Shown: positions 45,937 to 60,982, numbered from the stretch's first letter. The stretch is DNA of 64,000 bases from Vitellaria paradoxa (GCA_019916065.1 CM034240.1:51697495-51761494); one strand, 5' to 3'. A program made the numbers and translations. Notes: generated by a model from the sequence alone, not told the origin.

Positions 45937-48900
45937 CTACATAAAACATGAAATGTACATTTGTGTCAAAAGAATGCTCTCACAAGATACTACAAATGCT
46001 TTAAATATATGATGACATAGCCAGCTGCTGGATTCAAAATAATGCTACCATAAAGATTTTCTATTAGTGTAGAGTTATTAATTTGAGTAGGAATTGCAAG
46101 TGCAGAGTGCAAACAATGGGTTTATCAAAGCAAGAAAGTTCAGGGCATCGTAATCTGACAAGGTCCGCAATTTCAGCACAAATTTCGTACTGTACAGGCG
46201 GCAAATTCTCTATTGATTCAAAATAATGCTACAATAAAGATTTTCTGTTAGCAGTTAATTTGAGTTTATCTAAGCATAAAATCCAGGGTATACTTGCCTG
46301 ACAAGGTTAGCAAGTTCATGGAAGGCCATATTGGTGGATAAAGGGGAGGGGGCTTCCTGTGGTTTTCCTGTGGAAGTATGTACGGAGGGGGTTTGGCTTC
46401 ATAGTATGGAATAGATTGGGTGCTCCCTTTGAAAACCGAGCAAAGTTTTATAGACTTGGTGATGGGCTCATATCAACATCAAGAACAGAAAAACCTGGTG
46501 TTTTAACTTCTTTTTGTATAGCTTGGGTGATTTTGGGAGAGAGAAATAGGATATGTTTTTAGGAGAGAGAAATAGGATATGTTTTTAGGACTGCGAGAGG
46601 CCCTTCTATAGATTGGAAGGCATTTTTTATCATTTTTGCATAGTTGGTTAGGAAGGGGAGTAGATGTTGAAGTATCTAACTTTTTACACCTCATTGAGAA
46701 TATGGAGTTACTATATACTTGAGTCTAGATAGTTTTGTAATTCCTTTTGTAATATGTCTTTTTGAATACAACTTTACATTTATCGCCCCCCCCCCCCAAA
46801 AAAAAAACACACAACCCCTGACACCACCCGCCTCCAACCAAAAGAAGGTTTGTAAGTAAATTTCATGCAAAAATCACTGCAAACTAGAAATTAGGTAGTC
46901 CCTTGTCCAGTAAAATCATATTGAACATGAAATTTTGCTCCATTAAGTTTATGAAATCAGTTGAATGGTTGAACCCACCAAGCAGAAATTTGACTAATGG
47001 CTTGATATTTCCCATAACTAAACAGATAGTGCATTTCAACCAAGAGATCTACCTGTTCAAGCGTAAAGTCTTTATGGAAATTAAAGCAAATCTGCTGCAG
47101 AAGGTAAACTGATGCCATGCTCTTAAAGTAGAATTGGTTTGATGTTTCCCATTCCCAGTCCAAACTCTGAAGGGGTGCATCCAGAAGCTGGAACGGAGTA
47201 GGTAAAGCATCCCTATATGATAGTCCACCTTGTGTAAGCAGTAAATGCTCCATTTCATATGAAGGCTGAAGAACCCTCCAATTTGACTGATCCTGTATGA
47301 CACCAGCCAACAAAAGAAAACCTATCATCATACTTGAAACAAGAAAACAATGGACAAAGATTATAATAGCTTGCCAAATATATGGACTAAGCTTAAGATT
47401 ATTCAAACAGGATTGTTGGAAATGGTGACAAAATCCTCATCGAATTCAATGACAGTGAAAGAAAAAAAAAAAAATTGAAGTGTGCTTACATACCTGCACG
47501 GAGAGAGATCTGTGCTTAGACAAGCCACAGCTCTCTAGTAATTTGAGAATGTCAGATAAAGCCCTCCTCTTCCCCAAGCTTTTGCTTCCATCCTTCCAAA
47601 TATCAGCACAGTCAATAGCAGTTCTACAAATATTCTCAATGGTACACCACACTTGCTTGTTTTCTTGCTGGTATGCCACGCATGTCGTCTGGGAAGCTAA
47701 GCATTGACTGACACCACTTTCAACCACTGCACAATTTCCAGTACCGGAATTTTTACAAAACGGAAGAAATGGAGGATTGAATTAGAAAAATTAGGAGTAA
47801 GAAAAGAAAACCTTCAGCATCTTTAAAGGTGAAATATGGGGATTCAAACTCAGGCATCCTCTCAATATGCAAGTTTTGCAAAGCAAAACCTACATTCTTC
47901 CTCCAATCTATAAACCACGTGGGCCTGCTGAGGAGAAGATCACACTAAATTCATGTAGAGCATTTAACATCACTACAAAATACAGAATTACCAAAACAGA
48001 GAGATATGACCTGTCATTATCTTTGAATAGACCCTGATTACATGCAACATCCAGCATCTCCCTATTCCTGTCAACAGAATCAATCAGAAGTTTTGGACCA
48101 AGTAGTGCAGATTGCGTTGTCCCTCTTTGTGGCACTTCCTGATTGATGATAAGCATTATGGGTTGTTGAAGTAGATCCTGTACCAATTAAATCAATAGAT
48201 AAAGGATATCATTTCCACTATTGTATGCAACAAAACTGGCTAGCGATGGAAATTTTCATCATGAAAATTCGCAAGGACAAAATAATACTGTTAGACATCA
48301 AAAGAGAAGACTTCCCAATAAATCAAGCATGTTAAAGAAGCCTAAAAAAGAGGGTGGCATCATCATATGCCAAACACTCACACTCATTCATATTGTTGAG
48401 AGTCTAAAATAATTACATAAATAACAAAGTTTCCCCTCTTTCTAGCAACTGAAGTTTTTAAGTGAGATTCTGGCAAACAATTGCAGGCAACAATTGCAGG
48501 CAAAGGTCACCAATTCCAACCTCATTGCCAACCCAGAAAAGATTAATAGTTGCACATATTTGGCCTTGTTTTTTAAAAAAAAAAAAGAAATAGTCTAGCC
48601 ACACCTACAGGAATTTTGAAAGTAACAAATATAAATAGTAAAGCTGCCCCGCTCTAACAGCTTAAGCTTAAGCTTTCAGATCCTATGGTGGCTGCTAATA
48701 GTCTAAAACATACTCTTAAACACAAAAGTATTTGGAGCAAAATCTGTTTTGAGAGTTCAACATTTGCAACGTGAAACAAACCAATGATGTCAAGTTAAAA
48801 GGAGAAGCTCATGGTATGTGAGAGCATCCATCATCCTTCTTTTGCTTTCAAGAGTATATTTTGTAGAAATGAATAGATCATCTTGATGACTAATTGTGTT

Positions 48901-51900
48901 TATGCAAACATAAAAAAGCTTCTAAGCAACATTGTGTAAGAAGAAAACATTACACACAACAGAGAAAACAAAAATAGTTCACAAGCAGCATGCAAGAAGA
49001 AAATACAAAAGCAACATAGGTGTAAAATGACATCTTCATAAATTAATTATATAATGAAAGAGAAATAATTCACCACCATATGACACTGATAAAAGGAGCA
49101 TAAAAAGACATCTCAACATATGAAGCGTTGTAAATTCTTTCTGAATGAGTCTGCCAAAAACTCTGATTGCAACAAACATATTTCGAGCGAATCAAACAGT
49201 CCATCGATACAAGGAAATTCTAGACATTAAAGAAGAGATACTGAAGTGCACGGAACAGAAGAGTTGATACCAGCATCAGAAAAATTGTATAACTCCAAAT
49301 AAATGGTTGCAGTAGCGCGCACCCCCCCCCCACCAAAAAAAAAAAAGAAAAGCAAAGAAAAAGAAAAAACGAAACAACAAATTACATGTATCAATCCAGG
49401 CAACAAAATTACGCATTAAAATTTCTCTCTCTATGGATTTCTTGTACTTTGTGCAAACAAAGTTATAACAACACATAGGATGTGATAACGTGTAGCACAA
49501 TCAGCTTGCAAAAAAACCAGAAAAATCAGTTCTACGAAAAGAATATAACCAGTAAATGGACGTTTTTGGACAAATGAAATAAAGTATTCAATATGTTACT
49601 CACGGTGTATTTTTGTATGAGCTTTTTAAGTTTCTGCCTGGTTCGTTTGGAATTTTCTATGGAAAGATAACTCTCAGGATGCTCCCACCGACGTAGCTTT
49701 AAAAGCTCTTTCAGTTCCATCTCGATACTTTTTCTCATGTTCTCTAGATGCTCCAAAGTTCTAATAATACATCAGCTCCAAAATATGTCAGAAACATTTC
49801 AGTAGGGAAAAAGTGTTAAAAGCATGAAATAGTGACAGAGAACTCACCTTGGCAAATATTGCACATATAGGCCAAATATGTTGTATAGAATCTTCACATT
49901 TTCCAAATGGCAAGGGCTGCATAATGTAATAAAAATTAGAAGCACCGGCTGAAAGAAGGGTATAGAATGGACTTCGTAGAAGTCCAGATAGTAGGACATA
50001 ACAGCAACATGTCGTCATGTAGAATAAAAATAAAACACTAATAAAATTAACGCTTCAAAAGCGTACATCTAACGACTTCCAACTTAAAAATGGGAACTTG
50101 AAATATCATCTCCTTTCAAACTATCAGGCGTAAAGCATATTTATATTTCTTAAAACTCCATTTTCTTAGGTTTCCCATATAAACAGTTGCTTGCGCGCTT
50201 AAATTCGGAAAGCTTTACCTTGAGTATGAACCCTGATATATACCATTGCTGATGTGGCCATGGAAAGCAAAAAGAAGTTGAAGGCGTTCTCTAAATTCAC
50301 CAACACTAGATGTTTGAATGAACTCCTCCAAACTACAGGTTGAATAATCACATATTGCATGAGAAATAATGACCTACAGTTAAACTAAAATTTTAGCAGC
50401 ATAAACCACTAAGCACTTGCCTTTGAATGGTGGAACTATTATATACAGAAACATCAGTAGACTGTCTACATTGAAGTACTGAATATAATGGAAACCACAG
50501 CTGAAAGAAGACAAAAAATAGAAGTTAGTAATGCAAATATGCAAAATTCAATAACAGCACAATAAAAGGGGGGGGGGGGGGCGCGAAGGAAAGGAAAGAA
50601 AAGAAAAGCAAAAAAAGCACTATGCTTTTATCCTCAAAAGTTCATGATTTTCAATGATCAAACAGCCTTTAGGAGTTTATGTTCCACTAAGAATTTAGAG
50701 TAGGTTGAACCTCAAAGATTCCAACCAGAGTCTTAAAATGGAAAAGGGTGGGGCAACAACTTGGTGATCATAGAATTACAATTTCCGCTAAATTTTGTAT
50801 TGGTACTTGAGCATTAATAACAATGCCATGGTTCCAGTGTTTCAAATTATATATTACAACAGGCTATTACATCTATTTTCATTTTTCTGTTGAGTGGCTG
50901 TGATAAAGAAATGTATACAATTGAAGGAAATTTCAGTTCTCCAGTAGGATTTGATAACAATGCATGCTTTTGAACTAGAAAGAGCGGCAAACATTTTAGC
51001 AAGAAATTCAATTCCCTGGCTAGCTTCCTGCTTCATGTTTTAACTTCTTTCTAAACCTTATTCTTTATCCTATTTCCCATTTTTAAATCAGTTTCTTGAA
51101 GTTCCCCAAATTTCACATAATTTGGTTGAATAATGCACCAAAGAAACTGAATCACTTCCACTAGAAACTGAATTAACAATACCTAAATAAGGCAAACACA
51201 TACCTTCCTGGCATTAATCTCAAATTGGATTTGAACTTCATCAAGCAAAGCAGGCCAAGACTCAAACTCCAACCTTTGCCAAGAGGATAGCAGGTGAAAA
51301 ATAGGTTCCAGCTCATCTGTATCAAAATGGAGGAAGACAAGAGAAGAAAATCAGTACCTCAGCCACAAAAACTAATGTTCACAACAATTAAATGGCTCAC
51401 CAGAGAGGGGGAATTTTGAAACAGTCTCTTGCAATACTTGGACCTTATTAAGCAAGAATTGCAAACCTGAAAGAGCCTTCAAAGACGAAAGCATAATTTT
51501 AGGGGCAGAACAAATACATAATTTCACCGAAAAGATGTTACTCTACCTCAACCACCTACAACCTTTTCTCAGCTAGCCCTAACGTTATGTGTGCACAATA
51601 TCACAACAATGATCACTATACATTCCAAATTAAACATAGTTGAACTCAAATCGGAAAATGAGACATTACCAAATCTTTTTTTTTTTTTTTTGATGAATAA
51701 AAAATTTTATTAATAAAATAGAAGAAAAAAAAATTCTTTGATTCCTCTGTTTCCACATGACCACAATAGACAAAGGAAACCCATATGCCATGCTTTTCTG
51801 AATTTCTTCTTTGGTCTTGAACCCACCAAGCTTCAAACAAACTCATTTTTTTTTTGAAAAATGATAAGTAATTTTATTTATGAGTAATAGAAGTACAAAA

Positions 51901-54900
51901 GTGCATCAAAGAGATGCAGCTACACATATGACCAACAAAAGAAAACCTAGGACACAATCAATGCAAACGATCCAAAAAATTCAAGAACATGAATAAATCC
52001 ATCTCCCTTCCTTCCATCACCCAGCCATATAAACAATTGAGGAAGATACTCTTGATTTTCGATGAAGATGTATTATGATCTTCAAAAGTTCTTCTATTTC
52101 TCCCCTTCCATATTAACCAAAGAGCACAAAAGGGAACCAACTTCCAAATAAACTTTTTATGCTTTCCCAAATAATGACCCCACCAAGCTAACAAGAAGCT
52201 ATTTAAATCCATTGGATTGCACCAACATATTCCAAAACATGAGAGAATAAGACTCCAAAGTTCAGTAGACCACTTGCAATGAATGAAGAGATGTGCAATA
52301 GATTCCTCATGATTAAGACAAAGGGGGCATCTATTCACGATGGAATATCCTCTATGTTTAAGGTTATCCAAAGTAAGAATCTCCCCTTAACAGCACACCA
52401 AACAAAGAACAGGATTCTCGGTGGGACAGATTTATTCCAAATCTAAAACCAGGGAAAATGATCCTTTATGTTTCCGCTTAAGAAACTGTAATAGGACTTG
52501 ACAGTGAAGATATTATCCTTATTTTCATTCCACTCCATAGTATCTTCAAAATCCTCAAGATAAACGTTGTTTAGCATTTCCATAAGCTGTAGATATGCAT
52601 TCAGCTCCCAATCATTAACATTCCTTCTCAAAACCACAGACCAAGTGCAGCTTCTACCCATTCCAGTGCAGTACTCATTGACAAAAGCATCCTTATTCCT
52701 TGCAATGGCATAAATCTCCGGGAAAATAGTTGAGAGGCAGCCTACCTTTAACCAATCATGTTTCCAGAACAAGATTCTGTTGCCTCTGCCCAGATTCCAG
52801 GAAGTGCAGCGAACAAAAGGCATCCAGAATCTTCTGATTTCTCTCCAAACAGTTGCACCAAAATGACCAGAACTGGTTTTTGAGCACCACCCGCCAAGAT
52901 CTTCCCCATACTTGCTCTCAATTACACTTCTCCAAAGGCTGGAATTATCCTGAGAAAATCTCCAAAGCCATTTCCTAAGAAGAGCTTCATTGTGTAATCT
53001 TAAACTCCTCAAACCAACACCCCCAGAATCAATTGGGGAGCAAACTGTCCTCCAATCAACCAAGCTGTGTTTGAAAACTTCTTCACTCTTACCCCAAAGG
53101 AAGTCTCTTTGTAATTTTTCCAAGGAATTAATGACAGAAACAGGTGCTTTGAAGAGAGAAAAATAGTATGTAGGGAGGCTGGCAAGGACACTTTTAATCA
53201 AAGTGACCCTTGCACCAGTGGAGAGATACTTCAACTTCCAAACAGCCAATCTTTTTTTGCATCTTTCCAAAACTGGGTTCCAAATACTTTTAGATTTAAT
53301 TTGATCTCCCAAGGGAAGGCCAAGGTAGGTTGTTGGGAGGGAGCCAATTTGGCAGCCAAGAATGGCAGCCAGGTTGTTTATGGAGTCAACCTCACCAACC
53401 GGAATGATCTCAGATTTCCTGTAATTGACTCGCAGACCTGTAACAGCTTGAAAACCAAGGAGGATGCACCTTAAATGTCCTAGCTGCAGGAAATTAGCCC
53501 CACAGAATATAGTTGAATCATCGGCAAAAAGGAGATGGGAGACTCTTAATGGGTTGCTGGTATTATTTTTAGCTGTAAAACCACTAAGCAGACCAGCACT
53601 TTCCACATTTTGCAACATTCTACTTAGGACTTCCATGACAATGATAAATAGAAAAGGGGAAAGAGGATCACCTTGTCTAAGTCCTCTAGAAGAAGCAAAG
53701 AAACCTTCAGAGGAACCATTGATCAAAATAGAAAACTTGACAGTAGAAATGCACCAATAGATCCATTTACACCATCTGCTGCCAAACCCCATTCGTTTCA
53801 GCAGATAAATCAAACAGTCCCAATTTACATGGTCAAATGCTTTCTCGATATCAAGTTTGCAGATTATACCAGCCTCATGACCATGTATTCTTGAGTTAGT
53901 AACCTCGTTGGCAACAAGGACAGCATCTAGGATTTGACGTCCACCCACGAAAGCATTCTGTGAGACCGAGATAATAGACTTCAGAACCTGTTTCAGTCTA
54001 GATGCCAGCACCTTAGAAACCAACTTGTAAACTGCTCCAACCAGACTAATGGGCCTAAAATCTTTAACATCAATTGCACTAGACTTTTTAGGAATTAAGG
54101 CAATGAAGGTGGAATTCAGATCTTTGACAAATCTGCAGCTGGAATGAAACTCAGCAAAAACCTTCAATATGTCTTCCTTGAAGATATGCCAACAGCTCTG
54201 GAAAAAACCGATTGTCCATCCATCGGGTCCAGGAGCTTTGTCTCCATCCAGGTCCTTAAGTGCTTGAGAGACTTCAGATTCAGAGAAGGGGATCTTTAAA
54301 AAACCAGCTTCCTCTGGACTGATTTGAGAAAAATTAAGACCATCCACCTTAGGCCTCCAATCATATTCCTCTTGGAACAGCTGCATATAGAATTGCAGAA
54401 TTTCTTCCTTAATAAGCTGTTTATCATCAGTAATCATCTCTCCAATTCGAAGCTTGTCAATCCAGTTCTTTCTTTTATTTGCTGAGGCCATCTTGTGAAA
54501 AAACTTAGTGTTTTTATCTCCTTCTTTAAGCCACTTGATTCTAGACTTTTGTCTCCAGCTTATTTCTTCCATTTTGATCAATTTGTGCAACTCATTCAAC
54601 TTTGATTCTCTGCCATCCTTCTCCTGTTCAGTGAGATTCTGGATTCTTCAAGCCATTCCAAGTTTTGAATGTCCTTCTCCAACTGAAGTTTCTGAGTTTC
54701 AATGCTTCCAAAGACCTCACGATTCCACCTTTTCAAATCAGATTTTAGGCATTTCAGTTTCTGAGAAAGCTTATAGCTAGCACTACCATCAAAGAAATAA
54801 CCTTGCCACCATCTGGCAATCATTTCTGTGAAGCCTTCGGTTTGCAGCCACATCTTCTCAAACCTAAAAGGTTTTGGACCACCTTTTAAGCCCCCTCCAT

Positions 54901-57900
54901 CTAGCATAATTGGAGCATGATCAGAACAAAATCTTGGCATGGCCTTTTGGAGAACTTCCGGAAACATATCCTCCCATTCACTAGATACCAGAAATCTGTC
55001 AAGTCTTAACCTACTGATGCTATTCCTCCAGGTAAATTTACTGCCATTCAGAGGTAAATCAATACAGCCCAAGTCGCCTATAAAGTCAGAAAATAGATGC
55101 ATCTGTTTGGTCTTTTTAGTACAGTTCCATTTTTCTGCAATGCAGCTGACCATGTTAAAATCTCCCCCCATACACCATGGAACCTGCCAGCGATAGACAG
55201 CAGCACCTATTTCCTCCAGGAATTCACACTTCAACGCACGGTCTATTGGCCCATAAACACCTGTGAAGGACCAAGAGATATCTTCCTCCAAATGCTTAAA
55301 TAAGCATGAAAGCGAGTATGTTCCAACTTCAGAATCCTGCATAATAAATTTTCTACTGTCCCATATCAGAATGATACCACCCGAGGGCCCTACAGCATTT
55401 AGAGCCTTCCATTTGTACCAATTCCCACCCCACAGTGATCTGATAACAGAGTTATCTACCACACCAATTTTGGATTCCAGAAGACAGACAACATCAGGAC
55501 ACCATTTTCTGAGACGAGACTTAATTATCATCCTCTTTGGTACACCACAACACCCTCTAACATTCCAGCATAGAATCTTAGGCTGCATTGAGACTGATGA
55601 ATAATGGATTCCCTGATCTTCTACCTCCATAATCCAGGCTTATGCTTTTTTTATCATAAGTGATTGAACTCTTCAAGTTCTTAAGCTCCCTCATACTCTT
55701 TCTAGAGCTGCCTGTTGGCTTTTTAACCTCCCCCTCTTTGTTCAGTCGTCTCTTCTCTTCAATGGACTGAAGAAGGTCCATGATCTTATCTTCAAATTCA
55801 TCACTTGAAATCCCCAGCAATTTCTTAAAAGATCTCATGCGGTTAACCACCCATTTTGAGATATTTTTCTGTTCATGCCCGCACTCACCCAGAAGCAGAG
55901 TTTCTGCATTCAAGTCCCACTCTTCTGGACTGTAGACAGCCAAAGGGTGACAGTCAACAGCTTCAGTGTGTTCTGTACCTTGCTCCTCCACAACTGTGGG
56001 AATATTTGTTATATCCTCTAAAGGCCTGTTGAAATGAGTCCCAAAACAGAGATCCTCGTCTTGATCCAATGGAATTAAGACTCCTTCCATAGAATTATTC
56101 AAAATCAGGTCATACCTAGGGTGGTGCAGACTAGCAGATTCAAAATCAGAATCTGGCAGGTTTGCGGATTTTCCAAACATGCAGTTCTCTGTTGGGAAGG
56201 GAGCAATCACTGTATTCATCCCTATCCCTCGTTGAATGCTGGGTTGTCTGACTATCTTCTTCCTTAGCAGTTGCTCCATTAGTGACGAGGTCCTTCATAA
56301 ATGCTTCATCCTTCGAATCTAGTTCAGAATTGAGAGGGGCAAATCTATTTACTGAAGATTGACCCTCATTAATGGGAATTGAAGTGAGACCCTTCGTGTG
56401 TGCAGCAGACTTTTCACCAACTTTGATCCATCGAACTTTCCTAGTATCTCTCCTCTTGCTTTTAATGCTTACCTCTGGAAACTAAAAAGAATTGACTCTT
56501 TGATTTCCAAAAGATTGAGCAGCCCCCAAGTTGGCAGCACCTTCACGCGCCACCATCCTCCTAGGCTCCGGTGGCTGCAGATTTCCTGGAATTGACCAGG
56601 GATGGATGTTCCAATCGACCCAAAGACTCCTTTCAACCCAGATTGGACAATCGTAATTGTAGCTTCCAACCTTAATGATCACCGAAGATGGGATTTTCCT
56701 TCCTTGACTCTTAACTCTCAGCTTGGCCCATTTCAGATGGGTTTGCATAATGGATTCAGGAGCAGTTTCCAAATGACCACCACAGTAATCACCAATACTC
56801 TTGAATATTCCTTCAGTCCAAAGGAATATGGGCAAACCAATTACTCGAATCCAAGTAGATGTGGGCCTCCTTTCTCCTCTGTCACAGCAGCTCCAACTAT
56901 GCCATCTATCAAGAAATAAGGTCATTCCATTAAAGGAATGCTGTCCTAATCTCTCCTCCGTAGATACCCTGGAAGGAAAAATGAATAGAAAAGTGTTGAC
57001 ATCAATTTCCTTAATGTCTACCCCTCCAGGAATTTTCCAGCGCCTATCCACCCAACTTTGAACCTCCTTTGGATCTGTTAAGACTGCCTTCCCATGCTGT
57101 GAAGCTCCAAGTCTGCCAACAAGACATCTAGCCATATGAAAACTACACTCGACGGCATCATCGTAGTTGACAAGCACACATTTCTCCCTACCTCCAATGT
57201 GTGAACTTCTGATGGCAGGAAGATTCCATTTATTTAATCTTGCCGCTTGTAAGAAGGATTTTTTCTTATGGAAGTTGGCTAAATGGTTACTGCTATGAAA
57301 TCTATTCTGGAAATCTGCTTCCATAGAAGAGAAAGGAACAGGGGGCTGGGTTGACTGGGTGAAAGGGACATCATTCCTACTCGAAACAAAATTGGATATC
57401 AATTCAGCGAAGAATATCCAACCTCTTCCATATGCCAGCTCTGGGATGCACATTTGTCTTCTGCCGTAGGGTGCAAATAGCCGCAGCTCCAGCTTCCTGA
57501 CAGCACCAGAAATTATTCTGGAGCATATCAGGGTCCTCCTGCCACCCCGACAACATCCAAGCTGCTGGTAGCCCCCTGGAAGTCTGGGTTCTTTGCTGCA
57601 AATCTCTTGGATCCATCTTAGTTCTTCATCATAAAGAACTAAGACATTGACGTAGCCCCTTCCTCTTTCAACCAGCCTTGTTCCTCCATTGTGAACAAAA
57701 CTATCTTCGACATCTATTGTAACCTCTTGTGAATGAAAGGATCTCCTAGGCCTCCTATTGTGAAGAGCATTACCATTGAAATTTTTCCTCCCCTGCACAC
57801 TACCATTTCTAGGCTAGTGCACAATAGCAGGGAGAGCCTTGCCATGCGCCGAGAGCATCTAGAATGCCAAGGGATTCTGGACTTTCAAAAATTTGATAAA

Positions 57901-60900
57901 TTCTTCTATGGTGTACTATTACTCCATATGTCTTAATTTGAATTTATGTCAATCACTGAGCTCAAAAAGGACCTAAAATAGTCTTGGTTAAGTCCAGAGA
58001 ACTACAATTTCATTTAGCTTCAAACAAACTCATTATACCCACAAGATCAACAGTCTAATCTTTCCGTTTCAAGAAGACAGAGACTAGAAGCAATTGATTT
58101 TCCCCTTTAGTGGTTCTTTCCGTCATAATTTGCACTATAATATAGATTACAAGAATCTCAACCAGCAGCCAATTTTCCATGTTAATCTACAGTCCAAAAG
58201 CAAAGCCAATAACAAATTGATCCAAAAATGAAGAACAATTAAGAAACATGACACTTCAACGAGGCTGTCATGTCTGTGCCAAACACATCTCAAAACACTC
58301 TATAGACACATATCCATACATATCTATTTATAATTTTATAGGACCCAACACATCTTGGAATTTTTTTTTTTTTTTGGGGCCCGCGGGGGGGTGAAAGGAA
58401 CCTCCCCAAGGCAGGGCCAAATTGGACCTACCCCAAGAGAGTAAACCCCAGACTAGTGAACAATCCTACTCACAAACTGGGCAAGTAAAGCCTATGCCAG
58501 TGGCTCAAAGAAGCACCCAAGTGGTTTAAAACCTAAGACCTTGGACGTACCCCAAGCTCTAACTACTGACCACGAGGCCAAACCCATGGGTTACATTTTG
58601 GACACTTGGACACACATATCTAATTCTAAGGCATATATTAAATACAGTGCAAGTTTTTAAAAATGTAAATTTACACACATTGATCTCTCCTCCTTCAGAC
58701 CTGTTCAGAATTATATTAGTCCAAAATTCTCAACTTGCTTAAAATACTTTATGTTCAATACTTTTCCTATATATAGAATGCGGGGGAAAAAAATTAAAAT
58801 ATTGATATTTTTATATATTACATTAAAAATATATTTATTTATTATTGTGTTGTACCCAAGTTTTTTGAGAATTGCCACACCTATGTCCCGTGTCAATGCT
58901 TCTTAGATGACAATTAGTGGAATTTACTACCTTAGCCAGCGGGGTGCTCAGAGGAATTGCTAAGATGATTTCAATCACATCCAAAATTTTCTGAAGAGCA
59001 GGATGATTGTCCCATTCACTTGAAAAATATGCAATTCGCTGCCGAAGCATAGTAACTGGCTCCACCATCTTAGCCATCAGAGGAGCATTTGAGTCCTAGA
59101 AAGGAGGTTAATAGAAAGACAAAAGCTCAGAATCTAAAGCTATATAAATAAATTAAAAATTCAAAATACAGATAAAATAAATCATGCAAAACCTTGTAAA
59201 AATTATATGCTTGGGTTGATTTATGAGAAAATTTGAATTTCTCTTCACACTCCAAACAAATGCGGAGCAAATGCTCAGAGGCAAGTTTAGCATCCAAACT
59301 GGATAACAGTGTTCCCCCTAAACCTGGACAAGAATGACATCATAAAAGAGATTTTGCTGTTATACAAACCAATTAACACAAATTTTTGCCAAATACAAAA
59401 GTTTGTTACATTAATCACCTTTAATTATGCTTACTCCCAGTGTGTAAGAGTCAATGAAGGACGACAACCTTTCTGCTTCAGGGACCTGTACTATTCCAGC
59501 CTGCCAGGGTACCGCAAATTCAAATATAAATAATTTGGGATGTAAATCTAGCACTGAATATAGAACAAACACACACAAAACACTAGGGAGAGCAATAGAG
59601 TGTGACATAAATTTTGACATGCTCTTATATTCTTTTCCACACTATAAAGTATCAATCTAATTTTATCTCTAAATTCCCATCTGTAAGTGTCATTTATCGT
59701 AATTGACCAATGGGAGTCTTTGGTATTTCATTTAATTCCTTACTATGCTTCATCTGCTAAATAGATCAGAAGGTCTGAGAAAGAAATAAAGGCAATATGG
59801 ACATCGCACCCATTAAGGAGAGCTGATTAACCAAAGAAAACAACAATTAGATCTCAGCCTTAGATTGTAGAAACAATTTTCGTAACCCTCAGGGAAGAAG
59901 CACATGTGTACTGATTAATTAAAGAGAACGTACAGTTTGAACAAGATCCCTTGACCCAAATAGTTGATTGTGAATGTGCACCATATTGTGCAGTCTTGAG
60001 TCCTGCATGAAGTTCCAATCCTCATCCAAGGTATCATCTTCCTCTTTAGGTTTCTGTATCAATCAAAGAGAATTTGTTGAGAGAACTACATGATTGAGAT
60101 AGAAAGGAGACACATTACAATTTTTATGCATAGAATGGTAACCTTTTCTATGGCTTCTTCATCAGAAAGCAAGTGCTGCCATTCTGAAAGAGTCTCATTC
60201 GATAATGAACCACCTAGAGTTGATACATCAATCTCAATGATGTTCTCTATCTTAAATGCGCGAGGCTTGAACTTGTATTGCTGAGCTTCATTGTCTTCTT
60301 TGGCTTTTATTAGAACTTTCATATTCATCCAAAGGCTTGCGAACTCACCAAATAACTTATCCAAGAGCTGATGAAGAAGTACATAATATTCGTTAAAACC
60401 CTATATGTTAATACGCTTCAGAGAATACCACATTTGAAATAGATCAGAAGAAGATTCTTACCATAAAAGTTGCATTATCTAACAATTGGGCCTCAGCAAC
60501 AGAGTGCACAACACGGAGAAGAATGTTATGATGTACAGCAACTTTCATTTGCAAGACAGAGACCTGTAATCAAAGGAGAAAGTTTAAACATGCATCTTCA
60601 ATCCATATCTATTCAGATGAATGTAGATAGCATGGGAAAATGGAAGAAACATGACGCTAGTGCATTAGACCAAAAGTTATGTAAAGGTGTGGAAGGAGTC
60701 ACCAACCGCCTTATCAGAATCTACATCTCCTGCTGACATAAGCAGCTTTTCCAGAAAAAACATATCTATTTTCCTTGACTTCATAGGGAAATCTATATCA
60801 CAATAAAGAAACTTGGGCAGCTCGTAGTTGATCTTAACAGAAACAGCTCCAGAGGCAAAGCCTCTAGGAAATCTTATAAAAGAATAAACCGTTTCCTGCC

Positions 60901-60950
60901 AGGAAGATTTTATATTAAGCAACTAGCACTTCCATTAAGACACCTCAGAT

Positions 60951-60982
<32 letters not shown>

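Larger units (their letters stand above)
51848..58015 (-). mobile_element. Nearly full-length L1-type LINE in an MDN1 intron
   Basis: The 6168-bp non-LTR element ends in a short A tail (51856-51848) and is flanked by the 19-bp duplication AGCTTCAAACAAACTCATT (51829-51847 and 58016-58034). It reads right to left: a 5' leader of about 150 bp, an ORF1 region, ORF2 with endonuclease, reverse transcriptase and zinc-binding domains, then a 3' UTR of about 100 bp. It lies in the same orientation as MDN1. The duplication copies are identical, which suggests recent insertion. Stops and frameshifts in both ORFs nevertheless make it non-autonomous now. Confidence 0.95.

Noticed and set aside
52443..54599. 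A 718-codon open frame that could pass for a host gene
   Set aside because: It carries LINE reverse transcriptase motifs (FADD, LRQGDPLSP) and lies inside a unit bounded by a 19-bp target duplication and an A tail.
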